Assembly (NCBI GenBank): GCA_044337705.1
Contig: JBIINB010000164.1
Span: 1 to 9,157, forward strand
DNA: 9,157 nucleotides
Origin: JBEISR01 sp044337705
GTDB lineage: Bacteria > Planctomycetota > Planctomycetia > Pirellulales > Pirellulaceae
Direction: 5' to 3'
The position numbers were made by a program, and so were the translations under genes. Shown piece after piece: positions 1-7,905 of the stretch. Under the pieces are notes generated by a model. It saw only the letters and a list, made by a program, of their open reading frames with translations. It had not been told where the DNA came from and made no database searches. Each line of letters opens with the position of its first letter. Positions within the stretch are counted from its first letter, which is position 1.

Positions 1-54
1 TCCGTCGACTCCAAGATCCGACGCTACGCTGCCCATCCCGACCTCGAAGTCTAT

Positions 55-1401
55 CTATCGAACCCCGATGCCATCGGAGGTCGCCCAGTAACCGCCTCGG
101 GCATGATCGCAAAGCAATTCGCTACCGTGCACCGATTCGTCGACGACTCCGTCACAGTAGACCGTTTTGCCACCCACAAAGGTGCGGACCGGCCACCCAG
201 TCAGCGTCTCCCCAGCCCAGGGGCTCCACTTGCACTTGGCCCACTGCTCTTCATTTCGGATCGTCTTCTGCTTGCGAGGATCTACAAGGACCAGATCGGC
301 ATCGTACCCCTCAGCGATCCGGCCCTTGCCGACCAGTCCCCACACTCTTGCCGGGGCATCGCACATCCAACTGGCGATCTGCGTGTAGCTGCACCTTCCT
401 TGCGCGGCCTGGTTGAGGATCAGTGCCAACACATTCTCAACCGCCGGCAGCCCGCTAGGGGAGGCTGGGTAGGGCTGAGCTTTTTCTTCGAGCGTATGGG
501 GGGCGTGGTCGGTCGCGATGACCTGGATGTCGCCATCCAGAAGGCCCTGCCAGATTGCCTTCGCATCCTGCTTGGTCTTCAGCGATGGATTCATCTGCAC
601 GAGACTTCCTAGCCGCTGGTAGTCGTCGATCGAAAAGAAGAGATGATGAGGGCAGGCTTCGGCGGTGATCCACGGCCTGGCGGGTGCAAAGAGCGGCACT
701 TCATCCCCGGTGCTGACATGCAGCACATGGAAGCGATGTCGATGTCGGACTGCCAGATCGATCGCTCGCCGCGTCGCGATCATCGCCGCTCGGTGATCCC
801 GAATGCGGCTGTGATCAGCGACTGTCAAATCACTTCCCAGCGCCGCCTGATTGGCCCGTACAGTCGATTCGTCTTCGCAGTGCGCACAGATCGGAAGCCT
901 CGCCAGCGCAAAGATCCTTTCGAGCGCCTCCTGCTCATCGACCAGCAGATCTCCTGTGCTGGAGCCGATGAAGATCTTGATGCCGGGATAGCGACTGGCG
1001 CGGCAGAGCTCCTCGATATTGTTGCAAGTGGCGCCGATATAAAAGCCATAATTGACCGCGCTGACTTCTGCCGCCCGTCTGTATTTTGCATCGACCAGAT
1101 CGCAGGTGATCGCCGCAGGTTTGGTGTTGGGCATCTCCAGGTAGGAGGTGACTCCACCGGCCGCGCAAGCGCGACTGGCCGTGGTGAGGTCCTCCTTATG
1201 CGTCAGCCCCGGTTCACGAAAATGCACCTGATCGTCGACGACTCCTGGAAACAGAAGCATCCCTCGAGCCTCAATGGTTTCGTCTACAGGAAGAGAGGAT
1301 GCAGGGTCGATCTGAGCGATCCTGCCACCCTCGATCACCAGATCCATCTTTTCCAGACGATCCACCAACACCAATTCAGCTCCGCGTATCAGCGTGCGCA
1401 T
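55..1401 (-). CDS. pyrC: dihydroorotase (class I, amidohydrolase superfamily)
   Basis: Cytosolic zinc enzyme that interconverts N-carbamoyl-L-aspartate and dihydroorotate, the third step of pyrimidine synthesis. The frame is open from 1491, but I place the start at 1401 (448 residues). An AGGAAG ribosome site lies 3 bases upstream of that ATG, the upstream ATGs at 1491 and 1470 have none, and the product then begins MRTLIRGAELVLVD like other dihydroorotases. Family landmarks are DDQVHFREPGLTHK (about 56-69), MPNTKP, GIKIFIGSSTG with the likely carboxylated K142, AHCED with H174, VLHVS with H228, and ATDHAPH with catalytic D298. The first His of the usual metal-binding HxH is Gln58 (QVH). From memory, DDQVHFREPG also occurs in Bacteroidetes-type dihydroorotases such as the Porphyromonas enzyme, so this is probably a subfamily trait. 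About 28 residues after the last conserved block look like a variable tail. The gene is divergent from the POT transporter. Family assignment is very secure. Confidence 0.96.
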   Translation of the reverse strand: MRTLIRGAELVLVDRLEKMDLVIEGGRIAQIDPASSLPVDETIEARGMLLFPGVVDDQVHFREPGLTHKEDLTTASRACAAGGVTSYLEMPNTKPAAITCDLVDAKYRRAAEVSAVNYGFYIGATCNNIEELCRASRYPGIKIFIGSSTGDLLVDEQEALERIFALARLPICAHCEDESTVRANQAALGSDLTVADHSRIRDHRAAMIATRRAIDLAVRHRHRFHVLHVSTGDEVPLFAPARPWITAEACPHHLFFSIDDYQRLGSLVQMNPSLKTKQDAKAIWQGLLDGDIQVIATDHAPHTLEEKAQPYPASPSGLPAVENVLALILNQAAQGRCSYTQIASWMCDAPARVWGLVGKGRIAEGYDADLVLVDPRKQKTIRNEEQWAKCKWSPWAGETLTGWPVRTFVGGKTVYCDGVVDESVHGSELLCDHARGGYWATSDGIGVR

Positions 1402-1599
1402 GATCTTCCTATCCGTCGCAGTGCAAAGCGAGTTTTTCGGAGGAGGAACACGAACCTCCCGAACTCCCATGCATTCTAACGCGATCCCCATCGCTCATGA
1501 TTTCACCCGTCTCTTTTTTGGTGTACCATGACCCCCTGACGCGTAGCGCAAAATGCTATGCCATCGATCCATCAACTTTGAAAAGGCGAGGAGAGATTC
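1402..1599. other. divergent intergenic region between pyrC and POT transporter genes
   Basis: This 198-base gap must hold the start signals of both flanking genes. On the minus strand TAGAAT at 1478-1473 is a fair -10 for pyrC, but no good -35 stands upstream of it. On the plus strand no convincing sigma-70 promoter is visible. The transporter has a good ribosome site, GAGGAG at 1588-1593, six bases before its ATG. An imperfect palindrome at 1541-1561 is listed separately. Confidence 0.45.
1541..1561. repeat. inverted repeat upstream of POT gene (possible operator or 5' hairpin)
   Basis: GCGTAGC and GCTATGC flank a 7-base spacer (GCAAAAT), giving 7 pairs with one G-T wobble. It lies 38 bases before the transporter start. 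It could be a regulator-binding site or a leader hairpin. There is no T-run after it, so it is not a terminator. Function is inferred from position only. Confidence 0.35.
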
Positions 1600-3102
1600 A
1601 TGGGCGCACCGGCCAGTTCGGGCGAATACGTAGCACCTCCGCAGGGAGAACTGCTGGGGCACCCCAAGCCGCTTTGGATGCTGTTTTCGACCGAGTTCTG
1701 GGAGCGATTCTGTTATTACGGAATGCGAGCCATCCTGGCGGTCTATGTCGCCCAGACTTTCTTCGGGCATCTCGCAGAGAAAGAAGCCAAGGCTGCTGCA
1801 TCGCTCACCTACGGCGGATACACCTCTCTGGTCTACGCCACTGGCATGCTCGGCGGCTTTATCGCCGACCGATTCCTAGGCTACCAGCGATCGATCCTGG
1901 TAGGTGGGCTGCTGATGGCCATCGGCATGTTCATGCTGCTGATCAACAACCTCGCATGGTTTCTGGTCGGTTTGTCGGTGATCGTTGTCGGAAACGGGCT
2001 TTTCAAGCCAAACATCTCCTCGATGGTCGGCAAACTTTATGCCCCGGGAGACGCCCGCCGCGATTCCGGATTTACGATCTTTTACATGGGGATTAATGCG
2101 GGCGCTTTTTTCGCCCCTATCGTCTGTTCGGCTTGGATCGGCGCCACGTACGGGATGAAGTACGGCTTCCTCGCGGCGGGCATCGGCATGATCCTCGGGA
2201 TCATCATTTTTCACTTCTTCACCGGAATGCTCGGATCAGTCGGCAAGGCACCGGCAGGAAGAGAAGGGTGGGGACCATCGATCCAGGTCTTCCTTGGCTC
2301 GTTGGCACTCGTGCCGTTGATCTACTTTCTGCTCAGCAAAAGCGATCTTCTGGGCTACGTACTGGTCGGATTGATGGCCGCCCTGACCATCTACTTCATC
2401 TCCAGCGGAATGCGCAGCGGCGATCACGTGCAGATGCAGCGCTACATCGCCATGATGATTCTCTTCTTTGCCAACATCCTTTTCTGGGCTCTCTTCGAAC
2501 AAGCCGGATCGTCTTTGAATTTTTTGGCGGAAAAGAATGTCGATGCCCCATTCCACTTCACTCTCTTCCAAAGCTTCAATGCCCTGTTCATCGTAGCGCT
2601 GGCTCCTCTTTTTGCGATGCTCTGGCCATGGCTCGACCGTCGCAATATCAACCCCTCCATTCCCCGCAAATTCGCGATCGCTCTGGTCACTGTTGGCCTG
2701 GGCTTCTATGTCTTGGTCCTGGCCATCCGACAACTCGGTGGCAATATCGACCCGGCCACCGCCAAGATTCATTGGACCGTTCTGGGCCTGACTTACTTGA
2801 TCCACACAGTGGCCGAGTTGTGCCTGTCTCCGATCGGGCTTTCGATGGTCACCAAACTGGCGGCTCCCAAGGAAGTGGGACTGGCGATGGGCGGATGGTT
2901 TCTCTCGACCGCTTTGGCAAACTACGCCGCCGGCGTGATCGCATCGATCGCATCTGGTGGGGGCGGCCATTCGGAAGCGGCCGGTTCTTTGACGCAATAT
3001 GCAACTGTCTTCAATTACCTTTGGTGGACCAACTTGATCATCGGCGGGATCTTTTTCTTCCTGGCACCGCAGATCAACAAGCTGATGCACGGCGTCAAGT
3101 AA
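1600..3102 (+). CDS. POT/PTR2 family proton-coupled di/tripeptide transporter
   Basis: Inner-membrane symporter of the major facilitator superfamily, expected to import di- and tripeptides with protons. Its 500 residues are normal for bacterial POT proteins, and about 14 hydrophobic stretches are visible, as expected for the 12+2 helix layout. The helix-1 ExxERFxYYG motif is intact (EFWERFCYYG, 32-41). GNGLFKPNIS carries K136, the conserved helix-4 lysine. FYMGINAGAF (161-170) matches the second PTR2 signature. FWALFEQAGSSL (295-306) and AELCLSPIGLSMVTKLA, with helix-10 E406, complete the set of proton- and peptide-binding residues. The start is supported by GAGGAG at 1588-1593. A terminator follows at 3139-3174, so it is probably a single-gene transcript, next to but not necessarily co-transcribed with the OPT gene. 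Some POT members carry other substrates such as nitrate or drugs, so peptide specificity is inferred from the residues. Confidence 0.95.
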   Translation: MGAPASSGEYVAPPQGELLGHPKPLWMLFSTEFWERFCYYGMRAILAVYVAQTFFGHLAEKEAKAAASLTYGGYTSLVYATGMLGGFIADRFLGYQRSILVGGLLMAIGMFMLLINNLAWFLVGLSVIVVGNGLFKPNISSMVGKLYAPGDARRDSGFTIFYMGINAGAFFAPIVCSAWIGATYGMKYGFLAAGIGMILGIIIFHFFTGMLGSVGKAPAGREGWGPSIQVFLGSLALVPLIYFLLSKSDLLGYVLVGLMAALTIYFISSGMRSGDHVQMQRYIAMMILFFANILFWALFEQAGSSLNFLAEKNVDAPFHFTLFQSFNALFIVALAPLFAMLWPWLDRRNINPSIPRKFAIALVTVGLGFYVLVLAIRQLGGNIDPATAKIHWTVLGLTYLIHTVAELCLSPIGLSMVTKLAAPKEVGLAMGGWFLSTALANYAAGVIASIASGGGGHSEAAGSLTQYATVFNYLWWTNLIIGGIFFFLAPQINKLMHGVK

Positions 3103-3138
3103 CCGGCATCGGATCGACAACTGAGAAGCTTGCCACAT

Positions 3139-3174
3139 GCGGCCTCTGGAGTTTGCCGGAGGCCGCCAGTTTTT
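3139..3174 (+). terminator. rho-independent terminator after the POT transporter gene
   Basis: GCGGCCTCTGG (3139-3149) pairs with CCGGAGGCCGC (3156-3166) in an 11-bp GC-rich stem with one T-G wobble and a 6-base loop. A run of five T follows at 3170-3174, three bases after the stem. It sits 37 bases past the POT stop and 51 before the OPT start. Only about 50 bases then remain for an OPT promoter, and I see no strong one, so partial read-through is possible. Confidence 0.8.
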
Positions 3175-3224
3175 CATCCGGTTGAACCAGGAACCTCAAG
3201 CTCCATCGACACCGGGAGTCCCGC

Positions 3225-5528
3225 ATGTCCAGTAATGCAAGCAGCGACCACTCCGCCGACGGGAGCCAAAGGGAGAGTTTTCAACCCTATATCCCAGATC
3301 ACCAGATCCTGCCGGAGCTGACCTGGTTTCCGCTGGTGATGGGCTCCCTTCTAGGAATCGTCTTCGGCGCCTCATCGATGTACCTGGTGCTCAAGGTCGG
3401 TCTGACCGTCTCCGCATCGATCCCAGTCGCCGTGCTGTCGATCACTTTGTTCCGAAACATCTCGCGAATGTTCGGGCTGCGGCGGACGACCATTCTGGAA
3501 AACAACATCGTCCAGACGGCGGGGTCGGCGGGGGAATCGCTCGCCTTCGGCGTCGGACTGATCATGCCGGCATTGCTGCTCCTTGGCTTCGATATCGATC
3601 TGATTCGGGTGATGACCGTGAGCGTCTTTGGGGGCCTGTTGGGAATTCTGCTGATGATCCCGCTGCGCCAGGCATTCATCGTCAAACAGCATGGCAGCTT
3701 GACCTTTCCCGAGGGCAAGGCCTGCGCCGAGGTGCTGCTGGCAGGGGAAAAAGGCGGATCGACGGCGACTATGGTATTTTCGGGGTTCGGACTTGGATTT
3801 CTCTATCAAGTCGCGATGCAGGCCTTTCGTCTATGGCGAGACTTCGCTTCGATGGCACTCTATGGCGTCGATGCCACCGGCAAAGCGATCGGCCTGAAAG
3901 GTGCGTCGCTCAGCATGGAGCTTTCGCCATCGCTGCTGGGGGTCGGTTACATCATCGGCCCCAAGATCGCCAGCATCATGGTGGCCGGAGGCGTTCTGGC
4001 CTATCTGGTGCTCAGCCCGATGATCGTCTATTTCGGTCAGTCACTGCAGCAGCCGCTGGAACCTGGCACCAAGCTGATCAGCGACATGTCCGAAAACGAT
4101 ATTCGCGGCGCTTACATTCTTTACATCGGTGCAGGGGCTGTTGCGGCGGGTGGCATCCTCAGCATGGTCAAGGCACTACCGGTGATCTTGGGCGCCATCG
4201 GGACCAGCCTCGCCGACCTAGCGAAGGGAAGCCGCGCGGCGATCAGCAGACGACGTACCGAAACCGATATCTCGCTTCCCGGGGTGCTGCTTGCCAGTTT
4301 GCTGCTGGTCGCCGGACTGATGGCTGTCCCGCAACTGGGGCTCGGATTCACCGGGACCGGCATCGCGGCGGCCATGATGATCGTTCTCTTCGGCTTCCTG
4401 TTCGTCACCGTCTCCTCCCGACTGACCGGCGAAATCGGCTCCTCCTCCAACCCGATCTCCGGCATGACCGTCGCGACGCTGCTGCTGACCTGCCTCTTGC
4501 TTCTGGGACTGGAGCAACTGGGGATCACGAAGATCGACAAGCAGATCAAGCTCACCGCCCTGACGATCGCGGGAGTGGTCTGCATCGCAGCATCCAATGG
4601 CGGCAGCACCGCCCAGGCACTCAAAGTGGGCCACATCCTGGGGGCGACACCTCGCGCTCAGCAGTGGGCGATTCTGATCGGGGCTCTCACCTCCGCTCTG
4701 GCCGTCGGTCTGGTACTGCTGGCGCTCAACGAAGCCAACTCCACCTACAGCCGAAAGGCCGTGGAGCCGCTTTCAGGGGTAGTAATCGATCCGGCTGGCC
4801 TGCCGCGCGACCGCGTTCGTTCGGGCCCCTACGCCCAGGAGGACAAAAACACCTACGGTGTGCTCAACGTCGGCCGCGCCGAGACCGATCGCGGGGTACC
4901 GCCAGGCAGATACCTCGTCGACGACCAGGGCAAAGTCGCTTACCTGGTCGATCCAGCCATCAATGGATTGCTACAGGTCGATGATCAGGGGAACGATGTC
5001 AGTACAAAGAAATTCGATGCCCCAAAAACCGTTCTGATGCAACTGATCATCGATGGCATCCTCGATCGACGGCTTCCCTGGAGCCTAGTGCTGATCGGAG
5101 TGCTGATCGCCGTGACATTGGAACTGAGCGGCGTGGCCAGCCTCCCCTTTGCCGTCGGGGTCTATCTGCCCCTGGCTGCATCGACACCGATTTTCGCCGG
5201 TGGCCTGATTCGTTGGCTGGTCGATAAGTGGCGGGGCAGGGGATCAGCCGACGACGACTCTAGCCCCGCAATCCTGCTGAGCTCTGGGTACATTGCGGGC
5301 GGTGCGATCGCTGCCGTCCTTATTTCCTTCCTGAATTTTGCTCCGGAAGTCCTTACCGCCGTCGACTTCTCCGCCATTCCTGCCGATGGACAGACCAGCG
5401 GAAGTCGCGTAGCAGGACTGATGCCGGCCTGGTGGTTCGCCACCGCATGGCCAGCCATGGCCGCCTTTTCCCTGCTTGCCCTGATCCTTTGGTTGGTTGG
5501 CGTGCGAGCCAAGAGGTCGGCAAGCTGA
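3225..5528 (+). CDS. OPT family oligopeptide transporter
   Basis: Large inner-membrane protein (767 residues) of the OPT superfamily, which moves oligopeptides or metal-chelate complexes with protons and is unrelated to the POT gene upstream. Family blocks appear in the usual order: NIVQTAGSAGE (94-104), GSLTFPEGKACAEVL (157-171), GEIGSSSNPISGMT (402-415), NGGSTAQALKVGHILGATP (458-476), and the C-terminal APKTVLM (599-605) leading to LPFAVGVYLPL (640-650). Hydrophobic helices run from about 33 to 500 and 606 to 760. A polar stretch of about 100 residues (505-605), rich in D and G, interrupts them and is probably an extracytoplasmic loop. The ATG at 3225 has GGGAG six bases upstream and precedes a polar N-terminal tail. 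A terminator separates it from the POT gene. The substrate cannot be read from sequence: peptides are suggested by the neighbour, but metal chelates remain possible. Confidence 0.94.
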   Translation: MSSNASSDHSADGSQRESFQPYIPDHQILPELTWFPLVMGSLLGIVFGASSMYLVLKVGLTVSASIPVAVLSITLFRNISRMFGLRRTTILENNIVQTAGSAGESLAFGVGLIMPALLLLGFDIDLIRVMTVSVFGGLLGILLMIPLRQAFIVKQHGSLTFPEGKACAEVLLAGEKGGSTATMVFSGFGLGFLYQVAMQAFRLWRDFASMALYGVDATGKAIGLKGASLSMELSPSLLGVGYIIGPKIASIMVAGGVLAYLVLSPMIVYFGQSLQQPLEPGTKLISDMSENDIRGAYILYIGAGAVAAGGILSMVKALPVILGAIGTSLADLAKGSRAAISRRRTETDISLPGVLLASLLLVAGLMAVPQLGLGFTGTGIAAAMMIVLFGFLFVTVSSRLTGEIGSSSNPISGMTVATLLLTCLLLLGLEQLGITKIDKQIKLTALTIAGVVCIAASNGGSTAQALKVGHILGATPRAQQWAILIGALTSALAVGLVLLALNEANSTYSRKAVEPLSGVVIDPAGLPRDRVRSGPYAQEDKNTYGVLNVGRAETDRGVPPGRYLVDDQGKVAYLVDPAINGLLQVDDQGNDVSTKKFDAPKTVLMQLIIDGILDRRLPWSLVLIGVLIAVTLELSGVASLPFAVGVYLPLAASTPIFAGGLIRWLVDKWRGRGSADDDSSPAILLSSGYIAGGAIAAVLISFLNFAPEVLTAVDFSAIPADGQTSGSRVAGLMPAWWFATAWPAMAAFSLLALILWLVGVRAKRSAS

Positions 5529-5554
5529 AGATAGCTACCGACCTTACCCCAAGC

Positions 5555-5590
5555 CCCACCGAATTTCGCTGCGGTGGCCCCTTCGGTGGG
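5555..5590. repeat. inverted repeat between convergent genes (weak terminator candidate)
   Basis: CCCACCGAA (5555-5563) and TTCGGTGGG (5582-5590) form a perfect 9-bp stem around an 18-base loop. An alternative 6-bp pairing CCACCG/CGGTGG lies inside. It sits between the OPT stop and the end of the convergent thioredoxin-domain gene, where a two-way terminator is expected. Neither strand has a clear T-run after it, so intrinsic termination is uncertain. Confidence 0.5.
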
Positions 5591-5605
5591 CCTAGCTCAC
5601 TTTGC

Positions 5606-7519
5606 TCAACGCTTGGCTGGCGTCAACAGCGACTCGACTTTCTCTTCCAGATCGGCGGCAAAATGGGTGCCGCTGGCGACTACCGTGCCACTGGGATCGA
5701 TCACCAGAGTGACCGGCAAGGAAAGCACACCCAACTTGACCGAAAGGTTGCTTTCCATCCCGCCCTCTTCATAGAGATGAATCCAGGGATAGTTTTTCTC
5801 CTGCTTCAGAAAAGCCATGGCATCTTCCGCGCTGCGATCGACATTGATACCCACGATCGACAGCTGCCGCCCCTTGGCGAATTTGGCTTGAAGCTGCCGC
5901 AATCGGTTCATGTCGGCCTTGCAGGGAGAGCACCAGGAAGCCCAGTAGTGGACGACAATCACCTGCTTGCCGAGTTCGGCCGAGTCGAAGGGTTTGCCAT
6001 CGACAGTGCGACCTGTGATGCGCATCTTCTGCCCCGCCAGCTTCAGCCGCTTGGTCGCCCCATCAGCCTTCTTACCCTGCAGAGTGTCAGGAAAATCCTT
6101 GGCTGCGCGAGCATACCACTCGACCGCTTCCTCCGACTGCCCGCCGAACTCGGCAGACAATCCCACCAGCAGCATCGCCTCCGGGGCTTCCGGGGACTTG
6201 GGGAATCGTTCGACGAAATCCTTCAGCCCCTTCAGATGGTTCTCTTCAATCTCCTGGAAGTTGGCATCTGGCTTGCTGATCGCCAGGACATGCTCGGCAC
6301 GGATCCTGCCGAAGACCACGGCGCTCAGCGCTTCCTTTGCCCTGGGCAGATCGGCCAATCGCTCCTCCAGCTTGCTCAGTCGCTCCGCCCCGGATGGAAA
6401 CTCTCCTGCCTGCGCAGCTGCCGACACGGTTTCACCATACTGCCGAATCCAGGTTTCCAGTTCCTGTTCGTTGCTGCTGGCACCAATCAGCTTCTCCAGA
6501 AGGTCCGCCCGCTCCCCATGCAATTTCTGCCGCTCCTCACCACTCGTATCCGCCATGCGACTGTCGATTTTGTCGAGTTGTGTCAGGAGAGCCTGCACAT
6601 CGGCGCTCATGCCGGAAAGGTCCTGACCACCTTCGGCTTGACGCCCCGGTGTGGCAGCGAGGAAGAATCCTCCCTCCTGCACCAGAGTGCCGCCCGAAGC
6701 GAACTTAGGCAAATCGATCAACCTCCAACCCTGGCCTGTTTGAACCATCGAGCCAACATACAATTGCTCGGGCTTCCCTCCCGTATGATCGACCACCGCC
6801 ACAGCATTTTCGTAAACGACCAGGTCCGAGGTAGATCCATCTGTCCCCGCCGGAAGGATCCCGGGACGATCGGCAGCGAAGTTGGACCATTGCGTCTGCG
6901 CATCGATCGACTTTTGGCCTGCTAGGGAAGCTTCCATCCCTTGGCGAGTTGCCAAAAGGCGCTGAGCCAACAGGGACTGACGCTCTTCCCCCAGGCCAAG
7001 TGTCGTGAGCAGTTCGTCATCGAGCAGCAGCATTTCCAAACGCATCTGATCTCGATCGCGGTAGGCTTCCACCAGCTCCTGGGTCACCTCCTCTGCGGAG
7101 ATCGCTTTCCAATGGTCCATCGCCCCATCTTCATTGCGATCGACACCCCAGCGAGTCCCCTGGGTGCCTAGCCATCGGAACTGGTCAACCTTGCCGTTGT
7201 AGTCCGAATCGATGTCGCGATAGATCTCGATACCGCCTGAGAAATAAGACCACAGATCGACGTTGCGATCCCCATTGGTATCAGCGAACCAGCGGAGGAC
7301 TTGCCGATCGGGACCAAGGACCACATACCCTTCCACACCCGCACGCTTTTCCAGGCTCCCCTGGCACTGATCGGCCGAGAACGATTCCGGCGCAATCCCC
7401 TTTTGTTTGGGAGCCTGTGCAAGGGCCTTGACCAGTTGGGGGTCGGGATCAGCTGCCAGAGCGTAGCTGGAGGATCCGAGCAACATTGCCACCCAACACC
7501 CGGACCATCGGCTCTTCAT
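5606..7519 (-). CDS. exported protein with EF-hand-like repeats, TPR-like region and C-terminal TlpA/redoxin thioredoxin domain
   Basis: A 637-residue protein with a signal peptide (MKSRWSGCWVAMLLGSSSYA, likely cut near residue 23). The C-terminal 140 residues are a TlpA/AhpC-type thioredoxin fold with WASWCSPC (active-site C530 and C533) and cis-Pro P602 in LSLPVTLVID. It should act outside the cytoplasm as a thiol reductant or disulfide exchanger. Residues 80-135 hold three Asp/Asn loops resembling EF-hand calcium sites: DTNGDRNVD (80-88), DSDYNGKVD (104-112) and DRNEDGAMD (127-135). A helical middle follows, and 400-490 looks TPR-like (HLKGLKDFVERFPKSPEAPEA, then EEAVEWYARAAKDFP). The start has a perfect AAGGAG seven bases upstream (7532-7527). 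C52 is the only other cysteine in the mature protein. The gene stands alone, convergent with the OPT gene. I recall similar proteins in planctomycetes, but its partner and role are unknown. The domain call is secure; calcium binding is a guess. Confidence 0.92.
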   Translation of the reverse strand: MKSRWSGCWVAMLLGSSSYALAADPDPQLVKALAQAPKQKGIAPESFSADQCQGSLEKRAGVEGYVVLGPDRQVLRWFADTNGDRNVDLWSYFSGGIEIYRDIDSDYNGKVDQFRWLGTQGTRWGVDRNEDGAMDHWKAISAEEVTQELVEAYRDRDQMRLEMLLLDDELLTTLGLGEERQSLLAQRLLATRQGMEASLAGQKSIDAQTQWSNFAADRPGILPAGTDGSTSDLVVYENAVAVVDHTGGKPEQLYVGSMVQTGQGWRLIDLPKFASGGTLVQEGGFFLAATPGRQAEGGQDLSGMSADVQALLTQLDKIDSRMADTSGEERQKLHGERADLLEKLIGASSNEQELETWIRQYGETVSAAAQAGEFPSGAERLSKLEERLADLPRAKEALSAVVFGRIRAEHVLAISKPDANFQEIEENHLKGLKDFVERFPKSPEAPEAMLLVGLSAEFGGQSEEAVEWYARAAKDFPDTLQGKKADGATKRLKLAGQKMRITGRTVDGKPFDSAELGKQVIVVHYWASWCSPCKADMNRLRQLQAKFAKGRQLSIVGINVDRSAEDAMAFLKQEKNYPWIHLYEEGGMESNLSVKLGVLSLPVTLVIDPSGTVVASGTHFAADLEEKVESLLTPAKR

Positions 7520-7710
7520 CCTGCAACTCCTTTTGCAAAGATTCCCGCGCTGGGATTGTCTATCCGCACGCTCTCCATCGGCGATCTACCCCGCTCCGCT
7601 TCACTCTGTCCCATTCCTCGACCGACCAGAAAACGTCAGCAAAACCGACGCGATCCTCAAGCTGCATGCTTTTGGCTTCACGCGATCCGAAAAAGGGCAA
7701 CAATCAGTGG
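7520..7710. other. intergenic region upstream of the thioredoxin-domain gene
   Basis: This stretch holds the ribosome site of the leftward gene (7532-7527) and presumably its promoter. I could not pick a convincing -35/-10 pair on the minus strand. The nonamer GGATCGCGT occurs twice on the minus strand here, about 35 bases apart. No protein gene is supported. Confidence 0.4.
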
Positions 7711-7738
7711 TTGACAGCTAAAGTTGATGGGCTAGGAT
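7711..7738 (+). promoter_or_regulatory. sigma-70-type promoter for the tRNA-Ile/tRNA-Ala unit
   Basis: A perfect -35 TTGACA (7711-7716) and a -10 TAGGAT (7733-7738) are separated by 16 bases. Transcription would start near 7745, giving a leader of about 160 bases before tRNA-Ile. No other plausible rightward promoter lies closer to the tRNAs. A weak boxA-like TGTCTTTAGG follows at 7790-7799. Confidence 0.55.
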
Positions 7739-7835
7739 TTCGAGTCTATCCGATCGGGTGACCAGCCTCCTAGGGCAATCTTTTCAGCCTGTCTTTAGGT
7801 TGACGGAGTTGCATTGACGGAACTGGCCACTTGGC

Positions 7836-7863
7836 TTCCTCAGCGATTTTTTCGCTGAAGGAA
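7836..7863 (+). repeat. leader hairpin upstream of tRNA-Ile
   Basis: TTCCTCAGCGA (7836-7846) pairs with TCGCTGA plus GGAA (7852-7863) in 11 base pairs with one bulged A and a five-T loop. It lies in the presumed tRNA precursor, 42 bases before tRNA-Ile. GGAACTGGC occurs just before it (7819-7827) and again overlapping its end (7860-7868). It may be a processing site. No T-run follows, so it is not a terminator. Confidence 0.5.
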
Positions 7864-7905
7864 CTGGCTGGATCAGGCCCTCGTCAAAGTTTTTTGCGAT
7901 GACTT

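Noticed and set aside
1..54. Possible 5' end of a leftward gene from an ATG at 36-34 or 3' end of a rightward gene
   Set aside because: Only about a dozen codons are visible on the minus strand with a weak ribosome site. The plus-strand frame stays open to 612 only by overlapping pyrC. Nothing can be supported.
643..1479. Rightward open frame antisense to pyrC
   Set aside because: pyrC is unambiguous on the minus strand, and the antisense product resembles no known family.
2133..3185. Open frames overlapping the POT gene in other frames or strands (also 2236-3177 on the minus strand)
   Set aside because: The POT frame contains all family motifs end to end. The others are Arg/His/Asp-rich shadow products without motifs.
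3833..4984. Rightward frame of 383 codons inside the OPT gene
   Set aside because: It is very rich in Arg, His, Gly and Gln, the signature of a shifted frame over a high-GC membrane protein gene.
5432..6925. Rightward open frame of about 500 codons antisense to the thioredoxin-domain gene
   Set aside because: It overlaps the OPT 3' end and most of a gene with clear domains on the other strand. Its product has no recognisable domain, and long mirror frames are common at this base composition.
7799..7828. Two TTGACG boxes (7800 and 7814) as a tRNA promoter
   Set aside because: No acceptable -10 lies at the correct distance from either, whereas TTGACA/TAGGAT at 7711-7738 has both boxes.
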